Source: Asaia bogorensis (GTDB taxonomy: Bacteria > Pseudomonadota > Alphaproteobacteria > Acetobacterales > Acetobacteraceae). From it: a stretch of 64,000 bases of DNA. Where the stretch lies: NCBI RefSeq assembly GCF_900465345.1, contig NZ_UEGO01000002.1, positions 1 to 64,000 of the forward strand, in the 5' to 3' direction. The position numbers and the translations under genes were made by a program. Shown in pieces: positions 36,486 to 44,695 of this stretch. The notes under the pieces were generated by a model. The model was not told the DNA's origin. It saw nothing but the letters and a program-made list of their open reading frames with translations, and made no database searches. Numbering within the stretch: the stretch's first letter is position 1; every line of letters starts with the position of its first letter.

Positions 36486-36908
36486 ATGGCGATGAACGTC
36501 GGTGGGGGTGGTGAAGAAGACGAAGTCGTCTCGGCGATCAACACGACGCCGCTCGTTGACGTCATGCTTGTTCTTCTCATCATCTTCCTGATCACCATCC
36601 CGGTTGCGACGCATTCCGTGAAGGTGCAGCTGCCGCGCGACGCCAACCAGCCGACCCAGACCAAGCCAGGCAACATTGTCCTGGCGGTCACGGCGAATGG
36701 TCAGGCGTACTGGAACGAAGTTCCTCTGCGTGGTCATCAGGATCTGCTCGATCGTCTCGAGAAGGTCGCAGTCATCAAGCCCCAGCCCCAGATCCAGATC
36801 CGGGGTGACGGCAAGGCCCGTTACGAAGCTGTCGGCAAAATCGTCGCGACCTGCCAGGAAGCTGGCATCTATCGCATCGATTTCATCACCGAGCAGCCTC
36901 ACTCCTGA
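36486..36908 (+). CDS. exbD: ExbD/TolR family protein (first copy)
   Basis: Motor subunit with a single membrane helix, 140 residues. The cytosolic start holds EDEVVSAINTTPLVDVMLVLLIIFLI, with the essential membrane Asp in PLVDVMLVL; the periplasmic domain includes PRDANQPTQTKPGNIVLAV and IQIRGDGKARYEAVGKIVATCQEAGI. It starts 2 nt after exbB and is coupled to it. A second exbD follows after a 121-nt gap with two small hairpins (GGAGCC/GGCTCC at 36931-36969 and GCCGG/CCGGC near 36990-37005). Confidence 0.93.
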   Translation: MAMNVGGGGEEDEVVSAINTTPLVDVMLVLLIIFLITIPVATHSVKVQLPRDANQPTQTKPGNIVLAVTANGQAYWNEVPLRGHQDLLDRLEKVAVIKPQPQIQIRGDGKARYEAVGKIVATCQEAGIYRIDFITEQPHS

Positions 36909-37029
36909 TTTCGGTCAGGACCCCGCTTCAGGAGCCTTCTGCTGATCCCGCAGGGTCACAGGGGGCTCCGGCTCCGTTTTTTCCGGATGCCGGTCTTGGC
37001 CGGCTTTCCGCCTGTTGGAGAGTTCTCTC

Positions 37030-37464
37030 ATGGCCATGAGCGTCGGATCCGACAGCACGCATGAAGACGAGGGCATCGTCGATATCAACACGACGCCCCT
37101 GATTGACGTCATGCTCGTGCTGCTCATCATGCTGATCATCACCATTCCGCTTCAGACGCATTCGGTCGCGCTGGACCTGCCGCAGGGCAATCCGCCGCCG
37201 AGCACCGAAGAGCCCAAGGTTGTCACGGTTGCGGTCGATTTCGACAATTCCATCAGCTGGAATGGCGAACCCGTCTCCTCCGAAGCCGATCTTCAGGCGC
37301 GCTTCATGAACGCGGCAAACCTGCCCGATCAGCCCGAGATGCATATTCACCCCAATCGCCTGGCAGACTACAAGACGGTTGCCCATGTGCTTGCCGACGC
37401 CCAGCGTCTTGGCATCACCAAGCTCGGTATCGTCGGTCAAGACCAGTTCATGGAAGGACAGTAA
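37030..37464 (+). CDS. exbD: ExbD/TolR family protein (second copy)
   Basis: Second biopolymer-transport subunit, 144 residues from ATG 37030 (MAMSVGSDS), with TTGGAG 10-15 nt upstream. The membrane helix DINTTPLIDVMLVLLIMLIITIP keeps the proton-carrying Asp. The periplasmic half (DLPQGNPPPSTEEPKVVTVAVDFD) differs clearly from the first copy, so these are old paralogues rather than a recent duplication. Its TAA is followed directly by the GTG of the TPR gene. Two ExbDs may form a hetero-dimer plug in one motor, or serve two TonB systems. Confidence 0.92.
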   Translation: MAMSVGSDSTHEDEGIVDINTTPLIDVMLVLLIMLIITIPLQTHSVALDLPQGNPPPSTEEPKVVTVAVDFDNSISWNGEPVSSEADLQARFMNAANLPDQPEMHIHPNRLADYKTVAHVLADAQRLGITKLGIVGQDQFMEGQ

Positions 37465-38721
37465 GTGCGTTTTCCCCGTTGTTCTCGCGCCCTCCTGGTT
37501 GCCAGCTCGCTTCTGGCAGCCTCCTCTTTCGTTCCGGTCATCGGGTCTTCGCTCGTCACGATCGCTCATGCTGAAGATCAGCTGAGTGCCAAGGTCGGCA
37601 AACCCCTGCAGGAAGCGCAAACGGCTCTGGGCGCGAAAAACTACGCCAAGGCCATGAGCGCCGTGAACGCGGCTGATGCGATTCCGGGGAAAACCGAATA
37701 CGAGAAATATACCATTGCCCAGATGCGCGCGGCTGTTGCTGCCTCGTCGGGCGATGTGGCCGCGGCCTCGAAGGCCTATGACGTGCTGATCGCGTCACCG
37801 CGCACACCCGCTGCAGCCAAGCAGCAGATGCTGATGGCCAACGCGACCATGGCCTATAATGCCAAGGATTACGCGCACGCTGTCCCGGCTATCGAGCGCT
37901 ATCTCAAGATTGCTGGCCCGAACGCCCAGATGCAGACGCTTCTGGTCCAGTCCTACTACCTGCAGCAGGACTACAAGAACGCTGCGCGCGTGCAGCAGGA
38001 CCAGATCAACGACGAGATCAAGGCCAAGCGTATCCCGCCCGAGAACCAGCTTCAGTTCCTGGCGACCTGCTATCATCAGATGAAGGATTCGGCGAACGAG
38101 ACACATGCCTACGTGCTGCTCGCCAAATACTACTCCAAGCCTGATTACTGGGCGATGCTGATCCATAATCTGGCAGCCGACCCCCAGATGCCTGATGCCC
38201 TGCAGTTCAACCTCGAACGTCTGCGTATGACGACGGGTGTGCTCAAGGACCCGTCAGATTATATGGATATGGTCGAGCGCGCTGTTCAGGCCGGTCTGCC
38301 GCAGCTTGGACTCAACCTGATGAACCAGGCCTATGCCTCAGGGGCGCTGGGCAAGGACCAGGGCGCCGCGCGTGAGGCCCGCCTGAAGGCGATGGTGGTC
38401 AAGCGCGCCGCCGAGACCAAGGCCACGCTGGCTGCTGACGCTGCCGCCGCGCGCAAGATGCCCAATGCGGCGCCGTCGCTCACCGCGGGCTACAATCTCG
38501 TGCTGAATGGGCAGGTCGATGAAGGTCTGGCCTTGATGCGCGAAGGGCTCGGGAAGAATCCAACAGCACCCGAGGGTGCCAAGCTGCAATTCGGCATGGC
38601 GCAGATGGATGGCGGCCGAAAGGCGGACGCGGTCAAGACGTTTGCCGACGTCCATGGAGATCACGGGTCTCAGGATCTGGCCCAACTCTGGACCCTTTTG
38701 CTGACGAAACCATCAAAGTGA
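37465..38721 (+). CDS. tetratricopeptide-like periplasmic protein of the tonB operon
   Basis: 418-residue protein starting at GTG directly after the exbD stop, so tightly coupled. A signal peptide (LLVASSLLAASSFVPVIGSSLVTIAHA) predicts a periplasmic location. The body is all-helical with TPR-like units, such as LQEAQTALGAKNYAKAMSAVNAAD, YNAKDYAHAVPAIERYLKIAG and MQTLLVQSYYLQQDYKNAARVQ. No catalytic motif is visible. The position at the end of the tonB operon suggests a scaffold for the TonB system; that is inference. Confidence 0.8.
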   Translation: MRFPRCSRALLVASSLLAASSFVPVIGSSLVTIAHAEDQLSAKVGKPLQEAQTALGAKNYAKAMSAVNAADAIPGKTEYEKYTIAQMRAAVAASSGDVAAASKAYDVLIASPRTPAAAKQQMLMANATMAYNAKDYAHAVPAIERYLKIAGPNAQMQTLLVQSYYLQQDYKNAARVQQDQINDEIKAKRIPPENQLQFLATCYHQMKDSANETHAYVLLAKYYSKPDYWAMLIHNLAADPQMPDALQFNLERLRMTTGVLKDPSDYMDMVERAVQAGLPQLGLNLMNQAYASGALGKDQGAAREARLKAMVVKRAAETKATLAADAAAARKMPNAAPSLTAGYNLVLNGQVDEGLALMREGLGKNPTAPEGAKLQFGMAQMDGGRKADAVKTFADVHGDHGSQDLAQLWTLLLTKPSK

Positions 38722-38804
38722 GGTAAAACACGTCGTTTCCCATCGACACGGTTGTTCTTGCGCGAACACAGACATAGATTGTATCAAATCTCGTTTACCA
38801 CTGA

Positions 38805-39596
38805 ATGATCGATGGGATAATGACGACAGCTCCTACTGCTCCTTCCCCCGCAGCCGACCTGCCTGCGCGTATTCTCATCGTCGAAGATGATCCGGGCATG
38901 CGTACCCTGATCCAGCGCGCCCTGCAGGGTGATGGCTTTCGGGTCCGCAGCGTCGCATCAGGGGACGAGATGTGGGATGCCCTGGCAGTTGGTCCGGTTG
39001 ATCTCTTCGTCATGGACGTCATGCTGCCCAAAACCAGCGGCGTGGAACTATGCCGGGCAATTCGTAACGGTCAGGGTACGAATCATCCCGGTGAAGCACC
39101 CCTGGCACAAACGCCGATCATCATGGTTTCTGCTCGCGGGGAGGAACGCGACCGTGTTCTCGGTCTCGAGATCGGTGCTGACGACTACGTCGCCAAGCCG
39201 TTCGGCCAGCGCGAACTTCTGGCTCGCGTCCGAGCCGTTCTGCGCCGCGGCCAGAATACTGCTCCGGCCGAGGTCTCGCGCAAGGAAACGATCCTTTTTG
39301 CAGGCTGGAAACTCGACCTGCGTCGTCGTGAACTCACTGATCCGTCAGGTGCTGTGGTCGATATCTCGGGCGCCGAGCACGATCTGTTGACGAGCTTTCT
39401 GGATAATCCGCAGCGTGTGATTGCCCGTGATCGTCTTCTCGAACTCTCACGCACGCGTCTGGGAGACGTTTCCGACCGAAGCATCGATGTGCTGGTGAGC
39501 CGGCTCCGCCGCAAGCTCGGCGCTGATGCAGATGCGCTCATTCGTACAGTGCGCGGTCTGGGATATATTTTCGTAGCAGAAGTCGAGCGCGTCTAA
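38805..39596 (+). CDS. OmpR-family response regulator
   Basis: Two-component response regulator, 263 residues. The receiver domain (about 20-140) has the acidic pocket IVEDDPG, phospho-acceptor Asp in LFVMDVMLPKTSG, Ser in IMVSARGEERDRVLGLEIGADDYVAKPFGQREL with the conserved Lys. A winged-helix DNA-binding domain follows (VVDISGAEHDLLTSFLDNPQRVIARDRLLEL through LIRTVRGLGYIF). ATG 38805 and ATG 38820 are both possible. The sensor kinase gene begins 6 nt after the stop. The stimulus cannot be named from sequence. Confidence 0.92.
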   Translation: MIDGIMTTAPTAPSPAADLPARILIVEDDPGMRTLIQRALQGDGFRVRSVASGDEMWDALAVGPVDLFVMDVMLPKTSGVELCRAIRNGQGTNHPGEAPLAQTPIIMVSARGEERDRVLGLEIGADDYVAKPFGQRELLARVRAVLRRGQNTAPAEVSRKETILFAGWKLDLRRRELTDPSGAVVDISGAEHDLLTSFLDNPQRVIARDRLLELSRTRLGDVSDRSIDVLVSRLRRKLGADADALIRTVRGLGYIFVAEVERV

Positions 39597-39602
39597 AACC
39601 CC

Positions 39603-40964
39603 ATGCCGTTAAGTCTTGGAGGGGGAAACACGCCTCGCATCATCCGCCTCTGGCCGGTCGGCCTTGTCGGCCGGGTCAGCGTGGTTCTGCTGGCTGCCGT
39701 CATATTGGTCTTTGTGGCCAGCGCTTTCTTCTATGAAGAAGCGGAAACATACATTGACGACGATAGCCGCATCACCCAACTCGCAGAGGAGCTGAGCACT
39801 GATCTTCGTGTGTTGCGCACGACACCCATCAGTCAGCGCGGCCTGCTCGGGGCCCTCCTTTCGGATAATGGTATCAGTGTCAGCTGGCGGTCGGCCAATC
39901 AGCCGATCGACCTCGACCAACCACACAGGTTACGTCAGGTCGAAGACAGCCTGATTTCCAATGATCGCGATCTCGGAAAGGCCGATATTCGCGTCTGGGC
40001 AGACCGGGCAGATTCTTCAAGCATTCATGGCAGTCTGCAACTCGCTGATGGCAGCCGTCTCGCATTCAATGTGCCGGGTATTCTCAAACACAGGCACATG
40101 ACGGGCGGCTTGGCATCAGCGGCCATCACGGCAGGCGCAGTTGCCATCGCTGCTGCCATGATCGTACGTGCACTCAGCACCCCCCTGCGAGCCCTGGCTC
40201 AGGTGGCAGACAGCATAGCCAAATCTGACGACATGCAATGGGCCATGGTCGATGAGCGTGGCCCGCGAGAGGTTCGCGGGCTCGCCCAGGCGATCAACAA
40301 GATGCAGCACCGTATCCGTCGACTCATCAATGACCGGACCGAGATTCTCGCTGCCGTGTCGCATGATCTGCGTACGCCGCTCGCTCGCTTGCGGTTGCGT
40401 GCCGGTTTCATGGATGATGTGGAGACACAGCTCGCGATTGAAGCTGATATCGATGAGATGGAGGCAATGGTGACCGGCGTGCTGGCCTATCTTGCTGGTG
40501 ATCTGGATCCGGAGCCCATCAAGCAGGTTGATCTCGTAGCGACCCTGAACACCTTGCTTGACTCCCAAAGTGACCGGGGGCGCGAGACCAGCTACACGGG
40601 TCCTGATCGTTGCCAAGCGAAGGTTCGTCCTCTCGCTATCAAGCGTGTCTTTGCCAATCTGATCGACAATGCCTGCAATTACGGCGGTGACGCGCATGTC
40701 ACGCTCGAGACAGATGGCAAGGAAGTGGTGATTTCTGTCGTCGATGACGGGCCTGGAATCCCCGAGGCCGAACTCGAAAATGTTCTTTCAGCATTCTATC
40801 GGGTCGAAGGATCGCGCTCACGGGCTACAGGTGGCATGGGTCTTGGCCTCGCGATTGTGACGCGTGAGGTCGGGCGGGCAAAAGGTAAGGTCGATCTGCA
40901 TAATGTTCCGGGACGGGGGCTGTGCGTACAGATCATGCTGCCTCTTGAACCTGGAGTGAGTTGA
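39603..40964 (+). CDS. sensor histidine kinase (EnvZ-like)
   Basis: Membrane sensor kinase of 453 residues, partner of the preceding regulator gene. Two membrane helices (about residues 20-40 and 165-190) flank a periplasmic sensor of about 125 residues. Then a HAMP segment, the H-box AAVSHDLRTPLARLRLR with the phospho-accepting His, the N-box NLIDNACNYGG, G1 DDGPGIPEAE and G2 TGGMGLGLAIV. The order and spacing match OmpR-partner kinases. No ligand motif is recognisable. Confidence 0.92.
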   Translation: MPLSLGGGNTPRIIRLWPVGLVGRVSVVLLAAVILVFVASAFFYEEAETYIDDDSRITQLAEELSTDLRVLRTTPISQRGLLGALLSDNGISVSWRSANQPIDLDQPHRLRQVEDSLISNDRDLGKADIRVWADRADSSSIHGSLQLADGSRLAFNVPGILKHRHMTGGLASAAITAGAVAIAAAMIVRALSTPLRALAQVADSIAKSDDMQWAMVDERGPREVRGLAQAINKMQHRIRRLINDRTEILAAVSHDLRTPLARLRLRAGFMDDVETQLAIEADIDEMEAMVTGVLAYLAGDLDPEPIKQVDLVATLNTLLDSQSDRGRETSYTGPDRCQAKVRPLAIKRVFANLIDNACNYGGDAHVTLETDGKEVVISVVDDGPGIPEAELENVLSAFYRVEGSRSRATGGMGLGLAIVTREVGRAKGKVDLHNVPGRGLCVQIMLPLEPGVS

Positions 40965-41039
40965 TTCGAGGGATAGGGGACTTGCGGAGTCACGATTGAT
41001 GGCACATGTCACAGCGATAACTGCGATCCGAGAGTTGTG

Positions 41040-41603
41040 ATGTTCATCGAGACTGAAGACACCCCCAATCCCGCAACCCTGAAGTTTTTGCCTGGTCGAG
41101 CTGTTACCGGCCACCGTGGGACGGCTGATTTTGCTGATGCCAGCGCCGCTGCCGGTCGCTCGCCTCTCGCCGTCGCCCTATTCGATGTGCAGGGGGTTTG
41201 TGGCGTCTTCCTTGGCGGTGACTTCATCTCTGTTACCAAAACAGACGAATTCAGCTGGAATACGCTCAAGCCGCTTCTCCTGGCTGCCATTATCAGCCAT
41301 TTCGAATCGGGCGAGCCGAGCCTCGAATCAGTAGCCCAGACCGAGGAAGAAGCAATTGCTCCTGAGGACGAAGCTGTCGTTGCACAGATCCGGGAGCTTC
41401 TCGATACGCGTGTCCGTCCCGCCGTTGCAGGAGACGGGGGTGATATCGTATTCAGAGGATATCGCGACGGTGTCGTGCGCCTGACGATGCAGGGCGCCTG
41501 TGCAGGGTGCCCCTCGTCGCGTGCCACGCTGAAGCATGGTGTGGAAAACATGCTGCGTCACTATGTTCCTGAAGTCGTGGCCGTAGAGCAAGTCGAGGAT
41601 TGA
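41040..41603 (+). CDS. NifU family protein (Nfu-type Fe-S carrier)
   Basis: Fe-S cluster assembly and delivery protein, 187 residues. The N-terminal Nfu domain (MFIETEDTPNPATLKFLPGR) and the C-terminal NifU-like domain with cluster cysteines in MQGACAGCPSSRATLKHGVENML are both present. ATG 41040 begins the conserved start; a GTG directly before it is less likely. It is followed 4 nt later by a nitroreductase gene and then tsaB-rimI, apparently one transcript. Confidence 0.93.
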   Translation: MFIETEDTPNPATLKFLPGRAVTGHRGTADFADASAAAGRSPLAVALFDVQGVCGVFLGGDFISVTKTDEFSWNTLKPLLLAAIISHFESGEPSLESVAQTEEEAIAPEDEAVVAQIRELLDTRVRPAVAGDGGDIVFRGYRDGVVRLTMQGACAGCPSSRATLKHGVENMLRHYVPEVVAVEQVED

Positions 41604-41607
41604 AGCC

Positions 41608-42321
41608 GTGAGTGAGAGTCAGCCAGAGTCCCCTAGCCTGGTGTCGCTGGATGGCTCGAGCCCTGATCAGTCTGTTGTAGTTGGCAGTACCCGCCACGAT
41701 CGCGCACAAGGTGTGGCTGGCGGGAACCGCACGCCGACTTCCATTGATGCTGATGCGCTTGATCAGTTATTTCGTCTTGCGCGAACACCAACCGGATGGT
41801 CCAGTCGTCCTGTCGAGCGCGAAACGCTGGTTGCGCTCTATGATCTTGTCAAGCAGGGCCCTACCTCGGGCAATTGCTGCCCGGCACGTTTTGTTTTCCT
41901 GACATCCGAAGACATGAAGGAACGTCTGAGGCCAGCATTGTCTGCGGGCAATGTCGAGCGATGTCTTGCTGCGCCGGTGATTGTGCTGGTCTGTCATGAC
42001 CCTCTGTTCTTCGAACATCTGCCCCGGCTGAGCCGCGAGGAGAACCTGCGCAACTGGTTTGCCGCAGATGTTGGCCTGTCTGAGGAAACCGCGTTTCGTA
42101 ACGGGTCGCTCCAGGGGGGATACATGATCCTTGCCGCGCGTGCGCTGGGCCTGGATGTCGCGCCATTTTCGGGATTTGACAGTTATACGGTCGATGAGGA
42201 TTTCCTTTCAGATACGGGCTGGCGGGTCAACTTCATCGCCGGACTGGGCTATGCCGACGCACCGCCTTCAGCCGATCGTGCCATGCGTCTCGCTTTTGAC
42301 GAAACCTGCCTCGTGCTCTGA
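41608..42321 (+). CDS. nitroreductase family protein (malonic semialdehyde reductase-like)
   Basis: FMN-dependent reductase, 237 residues from GTG 41608. After a non-conserved, Ser-rich N-terminus of about 45 residues comes LDQLFRLARTPTGWSSRPVERETLVALYDLVKQGPTSGNCCPARFVFL, which matches the RutE/YdfG-like branch, and later QGGYMILAARALGLDVAPFSGFD. In the Rut pathway such enzymes reduce malonic semialdehyde, but no other rut genes are visible here, so the role is open. The stop overlaps the tsaB start by one base. Confidence 0.85.
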   Translation: MSESQPESPSLVSLDGSSPDQSVVVGSTRHDRAQGVAGGNRTPTSIDADALDQLFRLARTPTGWSSRPVERETLVALYDLVKQGPTSGNCCPARFVFLTSEDMKERLRPALSAGNVERCLAAPVIVLVCHDPLFFEHLPRLSREENLRNWFAADVGLSEETAFRNGSLQGGYMILAARALGLDVAPFSGFDSYTVDEDFLSDTGWRVNFIAGLGYADAPPSADRAMRLAFDETCLVL

Positions 42322-42971
42322 TGGCGACAGCAGTCGAAATGCGTTGCCTTGTGCTCAATGGCGCGACATTGGGTGCTTCCAGCGCAGGTGATGTGGCAGC
42401 GTTCGAGGGGCGTCGTTGTGTTGCCCATGTGGTCCTTCAGGATCTGGGAGCAACAGCGTCTCTCGCAGCACATTGCCGGGATTTTTTCCAGTTGCCCGGG
42501 TGGTCTGAAGGTCCCCAGCTTATCATAGCCGTGACGGGACCAGGGTCGTTTACGGGATTGCGGGCGAGTCTGGCGCTGGCCAATGGGCTCGCTCATGGTA
42601 CTGGTGCGCGGCTTCGCGGTGTCACCACTGGGGCCTGCTTTCGTACCAGGCCAGGGCTGGAATCCGCAATCTGCCTGACACGGGCGCGTCGCGATCGCCT
42701 GTTTGCAGAATGGGCTGATGGTAGCTTCTGGGCGGGATCACCAACCGAGGTTCAGACCGGAGGCAACGCACCCCTCGTGGGCAATGGGGTGAGTATGATG
42801 ACACCCGAAAAGCTCGGAAACAAAGAACTGGGTCCGAACGCTCTTGATATTCACATGATTTTGGCGGCGGGCCTGCAGGCGTCGGACAGTGGCATGCTTG
42901 AGCCGCTCTATATTGATGCGCCTGAGGCCAAGCTACCGGCCCGCGGCCTGCGTCCAGCGCCACAGGCATGA
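42321..42971 (+). CDS. tsaB: tRNA threonylcarbamoyladenosine biosynthesis protein TsaB
   Basis: Inactive ASKHA-fold partner that scaffolds TsaD and TsaE in making t6A37 of tRNAs. The N-terminus (MRCLVLNGATLGASSAGDVAAF) and the GPGSFTGLRASLALANGLAHGTGARLRGVTT motif identify it. 216 residues is normal. It overlaps the nitroreductase stop by 1 nt and the rimI start by 4 nt, the common tsaB-rimI arrangement. Confidence 0.92.
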   Translation: MATAVEMRCLVLNGATLGASSAGDVAAFEGRRCVAHVVLQDLGATASLAAHCRDFFQLPGWSEGPQLIIAVTGPGSFTGLRASLALANGLAHGTGARLRGVTTGACFRTRPGLESAICLTRARRDRLFAEWADGSFWAGSPTEVQTGGNAPLVGNGVSMMTPEKLGNKELGPNALDIHMILAAGLQASDSGMLEPLYIDAPEAKLPARGLRPAPQA

Positions 42972-43432
42972 AGTCTGAAATTTCGGTTCTCGCATTACAT
43001 TCTGCTCATGCACAAATCTGCGCTGCTCTGCACCGGGACGCTTTTGCGGAGCCTGAACAATGGAGCGCTGCGGCCTTTGGAGAGTTGCTGAGCACGCCCG
43101 GTATTATAGGCTGGATAATGACCGAAAATGCTGCGCCTGCAGGCATTCTGCTGGTGCGTCAGTGCCTTGATGAGGCCGAGATCCTGACAATTGCCGTTGC
43201 GCGGACTCATCAACGGAAGGGTCTTGCGCGCAGGATGATGCAAGAAAGCACGGAGCATCTCGTCAAGCGTGGTGCACGTTGTCTTTTTCTGGAAGTATCG
43301 GTTCGTAATGTCGCAGCGACTGCGCTTTACGAAGGCCAGGGATTTGTGGATTGCGGGCTGAGACGCTCTTATTATTCTGATGGAAGTGATGCATTGGTCA
43401 TGCGTTATGATTTACATAACGAGATGCGGTAA
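42968..43432 (+). CDS. rimI: ribosomal protein S18 alanine N-acetyltransferase-like (GNAT)
   Basis: GNAT acetyltransferase of 154 residues. The acetyl-CoA loop appears as TIAVARTHQRKGLARRMMQES (R/Q-x-x-G-x-G/A form), and VRNVAATALYEGQGFVDCGLRRSYYSDGSDALVMRYDL is characteristic of RimI. Overlaps tsaB by 4 nt (ATGA). The last 28 nt overlap the 3' end of a convergent TusA-family gene. Confidence 0.92.
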   Translation: MKSEISVLALHSAHAQICAALHRDAFAEPEQWSAAAFGELLSTPGIIGWIMTENAAPAGILLVRQCLDEAEILTIAVARTHQRKGLARRMMQESTEHLVKRGARCLFLEVSVRNVAATALYEGQGFVDCGLRRSYYSDGSDALVMRYDLHNEMR

Positions 43433-43638
43433 TCACCTTCATCAGGATTCTGAGCGGCTGTGCATTCGGCTTTCTGTCCCAGCGTTTGAAGCAGGGCGAG
43501 CACATTGCGGCGCGTTTCTTCCCCCTTTAGAAATATGGCCAGTGCATCTCCACTCCTTGCCCGGTCCAGCGCCAGACGCACATGGACCGTGGTCATGGGG
43601 CATGTCTTATTAGTGATATCAACAATTTGCATCGTCAT
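43405..43638 (-). CDS. TusA family sulfur carrier protein
   Basis: Small cytosolic sulfur carrier, 77 residues, SirA/TusA/YeeD fold. The signature Cys-Pro is in NKTCPMTTVHVRLALDRARSGDALAIFL; the Cys carries persulfide. ATG 43638 or the second ATG (43632) may start it; AAAGGA lies about 12 nt upstream of the first. Convergent with rimI, sharing 28 nt at the 3' ends, and divergent from mucR across a 100-nt AT-rich region. A role in tRNA thiolation or sulfur transfer is the family norm. Confidence 0.88.
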   Translation of the reverse strand: MTMQIVDITNKTCPMTTVHVRLALDRARSGDALAIFLKGEETRRNVLALLQTLGQKAECTAAQNPDEGDYRISLCKS

Positions 43639-43738
43639 TGTATTGTTGTCCTTTATCTAATTAATATATTTTCTTGAACTATATGTTTTATTCAGTGTAT
43701 TCGTTTTTGGTGCATGTATTGGACGGAAGGAAATTTAT

Positions 43739-44137
43739 ATGTCAAACGATTCAGATAACTTAATTTTGCAAAAGCTAACAACGCAGATCATTTCTGCCTA
43801 TGTGGCACATAATGAAGTTTCTGGTCAGGACCTGCCAAATCTCATTCGGATGATTCATCAGACTTTATCCAATGTTGCCAATACAAAGCCCGAAATTGTC
43901 AAACCGACACCCGCAGTGCCGCCAAAGAAATCAGTATTTCCGGATTATATCATCTGTCTCGAGGATGGCAAAAAGCTGAAGCTGCTGCGTCGCCATCTCC
44001 AGACCGTTTATGACATGACACCCCAGCAGTACCGTGAGCGCTGGGATCTGCCGCCAGAGTATCCCATGGTGGCACCCAACTACGCCAGCCATCGCTCGAA
44101 TCTCGCGCGCAAGATCGGTCTTGGCCACCGTCGATGA
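43739..44137 (+). CDS. MucR/Ros family transcriptional regulator
   Basis: 132-residue alphaproteobacterial zinc-finger regulator that binds AT-rich DNA and controls surface polysaccharide, motility and cell-cycle genes. The C-terminal zinc-finger region is intact: ICLEDGKKLKLLRRHLQTVYDMTPQQYRERWDLPPEYPMVAPNYASHRS, with the Cys and His ligands. GGAAGGA precedes the ATG. The upstream 100 nt are very AT-rich, consistent with autoregulation, which is usual for this family. Confidence 0.93.
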   Translation: MSNDSDNLILQKLTTQIISAYVAHNEVSGQDLPNLIRMIHQTLSNVANTKPEIVKPTPAVPPKKSVFPDYIICLEDGKKLKLLRRHLQTVYDMTPQQYRERWDLPPEYPMVAPNYASHRSNLARKIGLGHRR

Positions 44138-44203
44138 GAAAGGCACCCTTTGTCGGATACTTAACGTTGGCAAAGGGCAGTTTTTTCGGCTACGCCGTAT
44201 GCC

Positions 44204-44695
44204 ATGGTATCTGAAGCGAAAGCTGACGCGAAGCGAAGCGGGCGGGCTCAGGAAGAGTCGCGCATCGGGCAATTATGTATCGACCGAGGCCTCAAGATGA
44301 CGGGGCAGCGCCGCGTCATCGCGCGCGTCTTGTCCGAGGCTGAGGATCATCCGGATGTAGAGGAGCTTTATCGTCGCGCCTCGCAACTCGATGCACGGAT
44401 TTCCATCGCAACAGTCTATCGTACTGTTCGTCTGCTCGAGGAGAAAGGCATTCTCGAGCGTCGTGATTTCGGTGGCGGGCGTGCGCGATATGAGGCCAGC
44501 GAGCCAGGGCACCAGCACCATTATCATCTTATTGATGTCGATTCCGGCCATGTCGTCGAATTCGAAGACGAAGACCATGCAGCTTTGATGGAGGCTCTGG
44601 CCCGGCGTCTGGGCTTCGATCTGGTATCGCATCGTCTCGAACTTTTCGGTCGCCGTATGCCCCGGAAAGCGGACGGCTCGACAGGTCAGGATTGA
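44204..44695 (+). CDS. fur: ferric uptake regulator family protein (Fur)
   Basis: Metal-responsive repressor, 163 residues. Winged helix at about 30-105 (MTGQRRVIARVLSEAEDHPDVEELY through ISIATVYRTVRLLEEKGILERRD); then the metal-site cluster HQHHYHLIDVDSGHVVEFEDEDH. It lacks the C-terminal CxxC pairs, as most alphaproteobacterial Fur proteins do. It is the likely reader of the Fur box at 14902-14920. It overlaps the next gene by 4 nt and heads the fur-olsB-lnt run. A Mur-like manganese role is possible. Confidence 0.92.
   Translation: MVSEAKADAKRSGRAQEESRIGQLCIDRGLKMTGQRRVIARVLSEAEDHPDVEELYRRASQLDARISIATVYRTVRLLEEKGILERRDFGGGRARYEASEPGHQHHYHLIDVDSGHVVEFEDEDHAALMEALARRLGFDLVSHRLELFGRRMPRKADGSTGQD

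Noticed and set aside
38751-38765. GTTC-N6-GAAC string before the response regulator gene, considered as a LexA site
   Set aside because: The alphaproteobacterial LexA box is a direct repeat GTTC-N7-GTTC; this is inverted with the wrong spacing.
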